This document shows positions 4,804-6,000 of a stretch of 6,000 bases of DNA, in pieces (position 1 is the first letter of the stretch; the number at the start of each line of letters is the position of its first letter). Origin of the DNA: Alphaproteobacteria bacterium (GTDB taxonomy: Bacteria; Pseudomonadota; Alphaproteobacteria; ATCC43930; CGMCC-115725); assembly GCA_028866355.1 (NCBI GenBank), contig JAGWIH010000150.1, positions 1 through 6,000 on the forward strand. The letters are read 5' to 3'. Below the pieces are notes generated by a model. It made no database searches, had not been told where the DNA came from, and worked only from the letters and a program-made list of their open reading frames with translations. Both the position numbers and the translations under genes were made by a program.

Positions 4804-5923
4804 GCTCGCACTCGAGCATCACCGTCGACGTCAACACCCGGCCCTGCGGTCCGGGTTCGGGCAATGCCAGATTGAAATACCTGACGTGCCGGTCGTCGAT
4901 CGTACCAACGAGCTCGTTGTAGTTCGGTCCTTCGCGCCGCGTGCGCACGATCCGGGCATGAACCATCCTGGCGTAATCAGTGTCGGCGCGCGCCAGGATG
5001 TTCATGCCGATGACGTGGGACGTATCGAAACCGAATCCCGTTGCAACGTGATGAGACACGACTTCGTTCTCGTCGCTGCCGCCGAAAAGGTTACTGGTGG
5101 TGAACGCCCCGAATTCGGCCGCTGCGTGAATGAGCCGATCGGGACTTTGGTTGTAGGCCCGCAGGAGTCTGGCAAGCAGCGGATCGGAAATCGAATCAAG
5201 CGGCAGCGGCCTGATGACCCACGGCCGACGCGGAATACGCAAGATGTATGCGATCCGTGCAATGGCTGCGGCTGCTGCCGCGTTTGTGTGATGCGCCTCG
5301 ACCCATGTCTGATCCAGATGAATCAACCGGCGAACATGGGAAATCCGGTCGGCGTGATCATCGAGCCAGGCACAGATACGTTCCGCAGCGAGCGGCGCGA
5401 CGCGGCGGCCATCGTGCCGGATGATGGCGGTATTGTCGTCAGCCCGCACAGTGAGCGCGATCCAACCTAAAACCCGGATCGCGTAGCTTGGCAAGTCGGC
5501 CTCGCTGTGCGACAGACGCAACGACCGCCGCACATAGTCGGCATGACCTGCGACCGCCCTAACGATTTCACCTTCCGCAGTGACCCAGCTGCTGCGGTCG
5601 CCGCCGCCCTCCGGCGTGTTCATTCGGCGCATAAGCTCGTAAAGCAGCTCCAGCGCCTTTTCTTCGGCGTCCGATTGCGGGCGTTCCGTCGGCAGAAGAT
5701 CGTCGAATATCTCGCGTAGAAAAGTGCCGTCGCCGCGATCGACGAGATAACGGGCGATGCGGAACAGGTCGTCGCCGGCAATCCGCGTCTCGCCCCGCCA
5801 CCAGCGTGTAACCGTATTCTCAGACCGCCCGATCGCCCGGGCGATCTGCTTCAGATGCAGGGGCGCATTTGGGAACAGACGCCGGCGAAGCGCCTCCTGA
5901 AACTTCGACTGAAAGCTCCCCAT
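4790..5923 (-). CDS. Helix-turn-helix transcriptional regulator with uncharacterised C-terminal domain
   Basis: This is a DNA-binding protein of 377 residues from ATG 5923, or 387 from GTG 5953. Counted from the GTG, residues 33-72 form an XRE-like helix-turn-helix (LKQIARAIGRSENTVTRWW followed by RGETRIAGDDLFRIARYL). An acidic helical stretch follows (about 80-112), then a long, mostly helical region (125-275) that I do not recognise. The C-terminal 100 residues end in strand-like segments (HVRYFNLALPEPG, GRVLTSTVMLE), loosely like a PAS or other ligand-sensing domain, but this is weak. No membrane segment or receiver phosphorylation motif is seen. I favour ATG 5923: GGAAG lies 5 bases upstream, and the likely transcription start near 5961 would leave GTG 5953 almost no leader. 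Convergence on the Rieske gene suggests, but does not prove, control of that operon. Confidence 0.8.
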   Translation of the reverse strand: MGSFQSKFQEALRRRLFPNAPLHLKQIARAIGRSENTVTRWWRGETRIAGDDLFRIARYLVDRGDGTFLREIFDDLLPTERPQSDAEEKALELLYELMRRMNTPEGGGDRSSWVTAEGEIVRAVAGHADYVRRSLRLSHSEADLPSYAIRVLGWIALTVRADDNTAIIRHDGRRVAPLAAERICAWLDDHADRISHVRRLIHLDQTWVEAHHTNAAAAAAIARIAYILRIPRRPWVIRPLPLDSISDPLLARLLRAYNQSPDRLIHAAAEFGAFTTSNLFGGSDENEVVSHHVATGFGFDTSHVIGMNILARADTDYARMVHARIVRTRREGPNYNELVGTIDDRHVRYFNLALPEPGPQGRVLTSTVMLECERVSA

Positions 5924-5945
5924 CCGCGCTTCCAAAGTTGTCAGG

Positions 5946-5966
5946 CGGGACACCAGACCTGTCCCG
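5946..5966. promoter_or_regulatory. 21-bp dyad, probable operator of the regulator gene
   Basis: CGGGACA at 5946-5952 and TGTCCCG at 5960-5966 are perfect inverted repeats with a 7-base spacer. The dyad lies directly downstream of the -10-like TAATAT (5973-5968) of the leftward regulator gene, over the predicted transcription start and overlapping the alternative GTG codon. The geometry suits a dimeric repressor, most simply autorepression by the adjacent regulator. I did not see a second copy elsewhere in the window. Confidence 0.5.
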
Positions 5967-5967
5967 A

Positions 5968-5973
5968 ATATTA
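5968..5973 (-). promoter_or_regulatory. -10-like element of the regulator gene
   Basis: TAATAT on the minus strand matches four of six positions of TATAAT and lies seven bases upstream of the predicted start near 5961. TAAAAT occurs a little further upstream. The -35 is unclear: TATGCA sits about 16 bases upstream but is a poor match, and the real one may lie near or past the right edge. Confidence 0.3.
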
Positions 5974-6000
5974 CGCATTTTATTCGTCATGCATACTCTA

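Noticed and set aside
4886..5470. Plus-strand open frame of 194 codons inside the regulator gene
   Set aside because: Shadow of the helix-turn-helix gene; no motif, unlikely composition and no plausible ribosome site noted.

Overview
The window is GC-rich DNA with dense coding, little intergenic space and long antisense shadow frames. It most resembles an alphaproteobacterium, probably Hyphomicrobiales/Rhizobiales. The main reasons are a MucR-type N-terminal region (a family centred on this class), a degenerate PAS-GGDEF protein, and catabolic enzymes of the kind common in soil members of the group. The taxonomic call is inference. I see no rRNA, tRNA, CRISPR array, insertion sequence or prophage gene.

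Layout: (1) Positions 1-656, minus strand: 5' part of a PAS-GGDEF signalling gene that runs off the left edge. (2) 657-880: short intergenic stretch with two GC hairpins. (3) 881-1699, minus: alpha/beta hydrolase resembling the RutD aminoacrylate hydrolase group, with a complete Ser-Asp-His triad. (4) 1700-2053: divergent control region with a candidate promoter on each strand, short direct repeats and a GC hairpin in the leader of the rightward genes. (5) 2054-4784, plus: three genes with gaps of 28 and 30 bases, probably one operon. They encode a protein joining a MucR-like N-terminus to a degenerate cold-shock domain, an atypical short-chain dehydrogenase (SDR) lacking most catalytic residues, and a Rieske non-haem iron oxygenase of the phthalate 4,5-dioxygenase type. 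(6) 4790-5923, minus: a helix-turn-helix regulator converging on the oxygenase, with only 5 bases between the stop codons and a 21-bp dyad at its promoter.

How they may work together (inference): the oxygenase would activate an aromatic or related substrate with electrons from a reductase not encoded here. The hydrolase could act on a downstream ester, lactone or amide-like intermediate. The SDR is positioned like a pathway dehydrogenase but may bind rather than turn over its ligand. The MucR/cold-shock fusion and the convergent regulator are the two candidate control proteins. The substrate cannot be read from the sequence.

The most unusual items are the MucR-N/cold-shock architecture as first gene of a catabolic operon, the SDR with three of four catalytic positions replaced, and the dyad at the regulator start.
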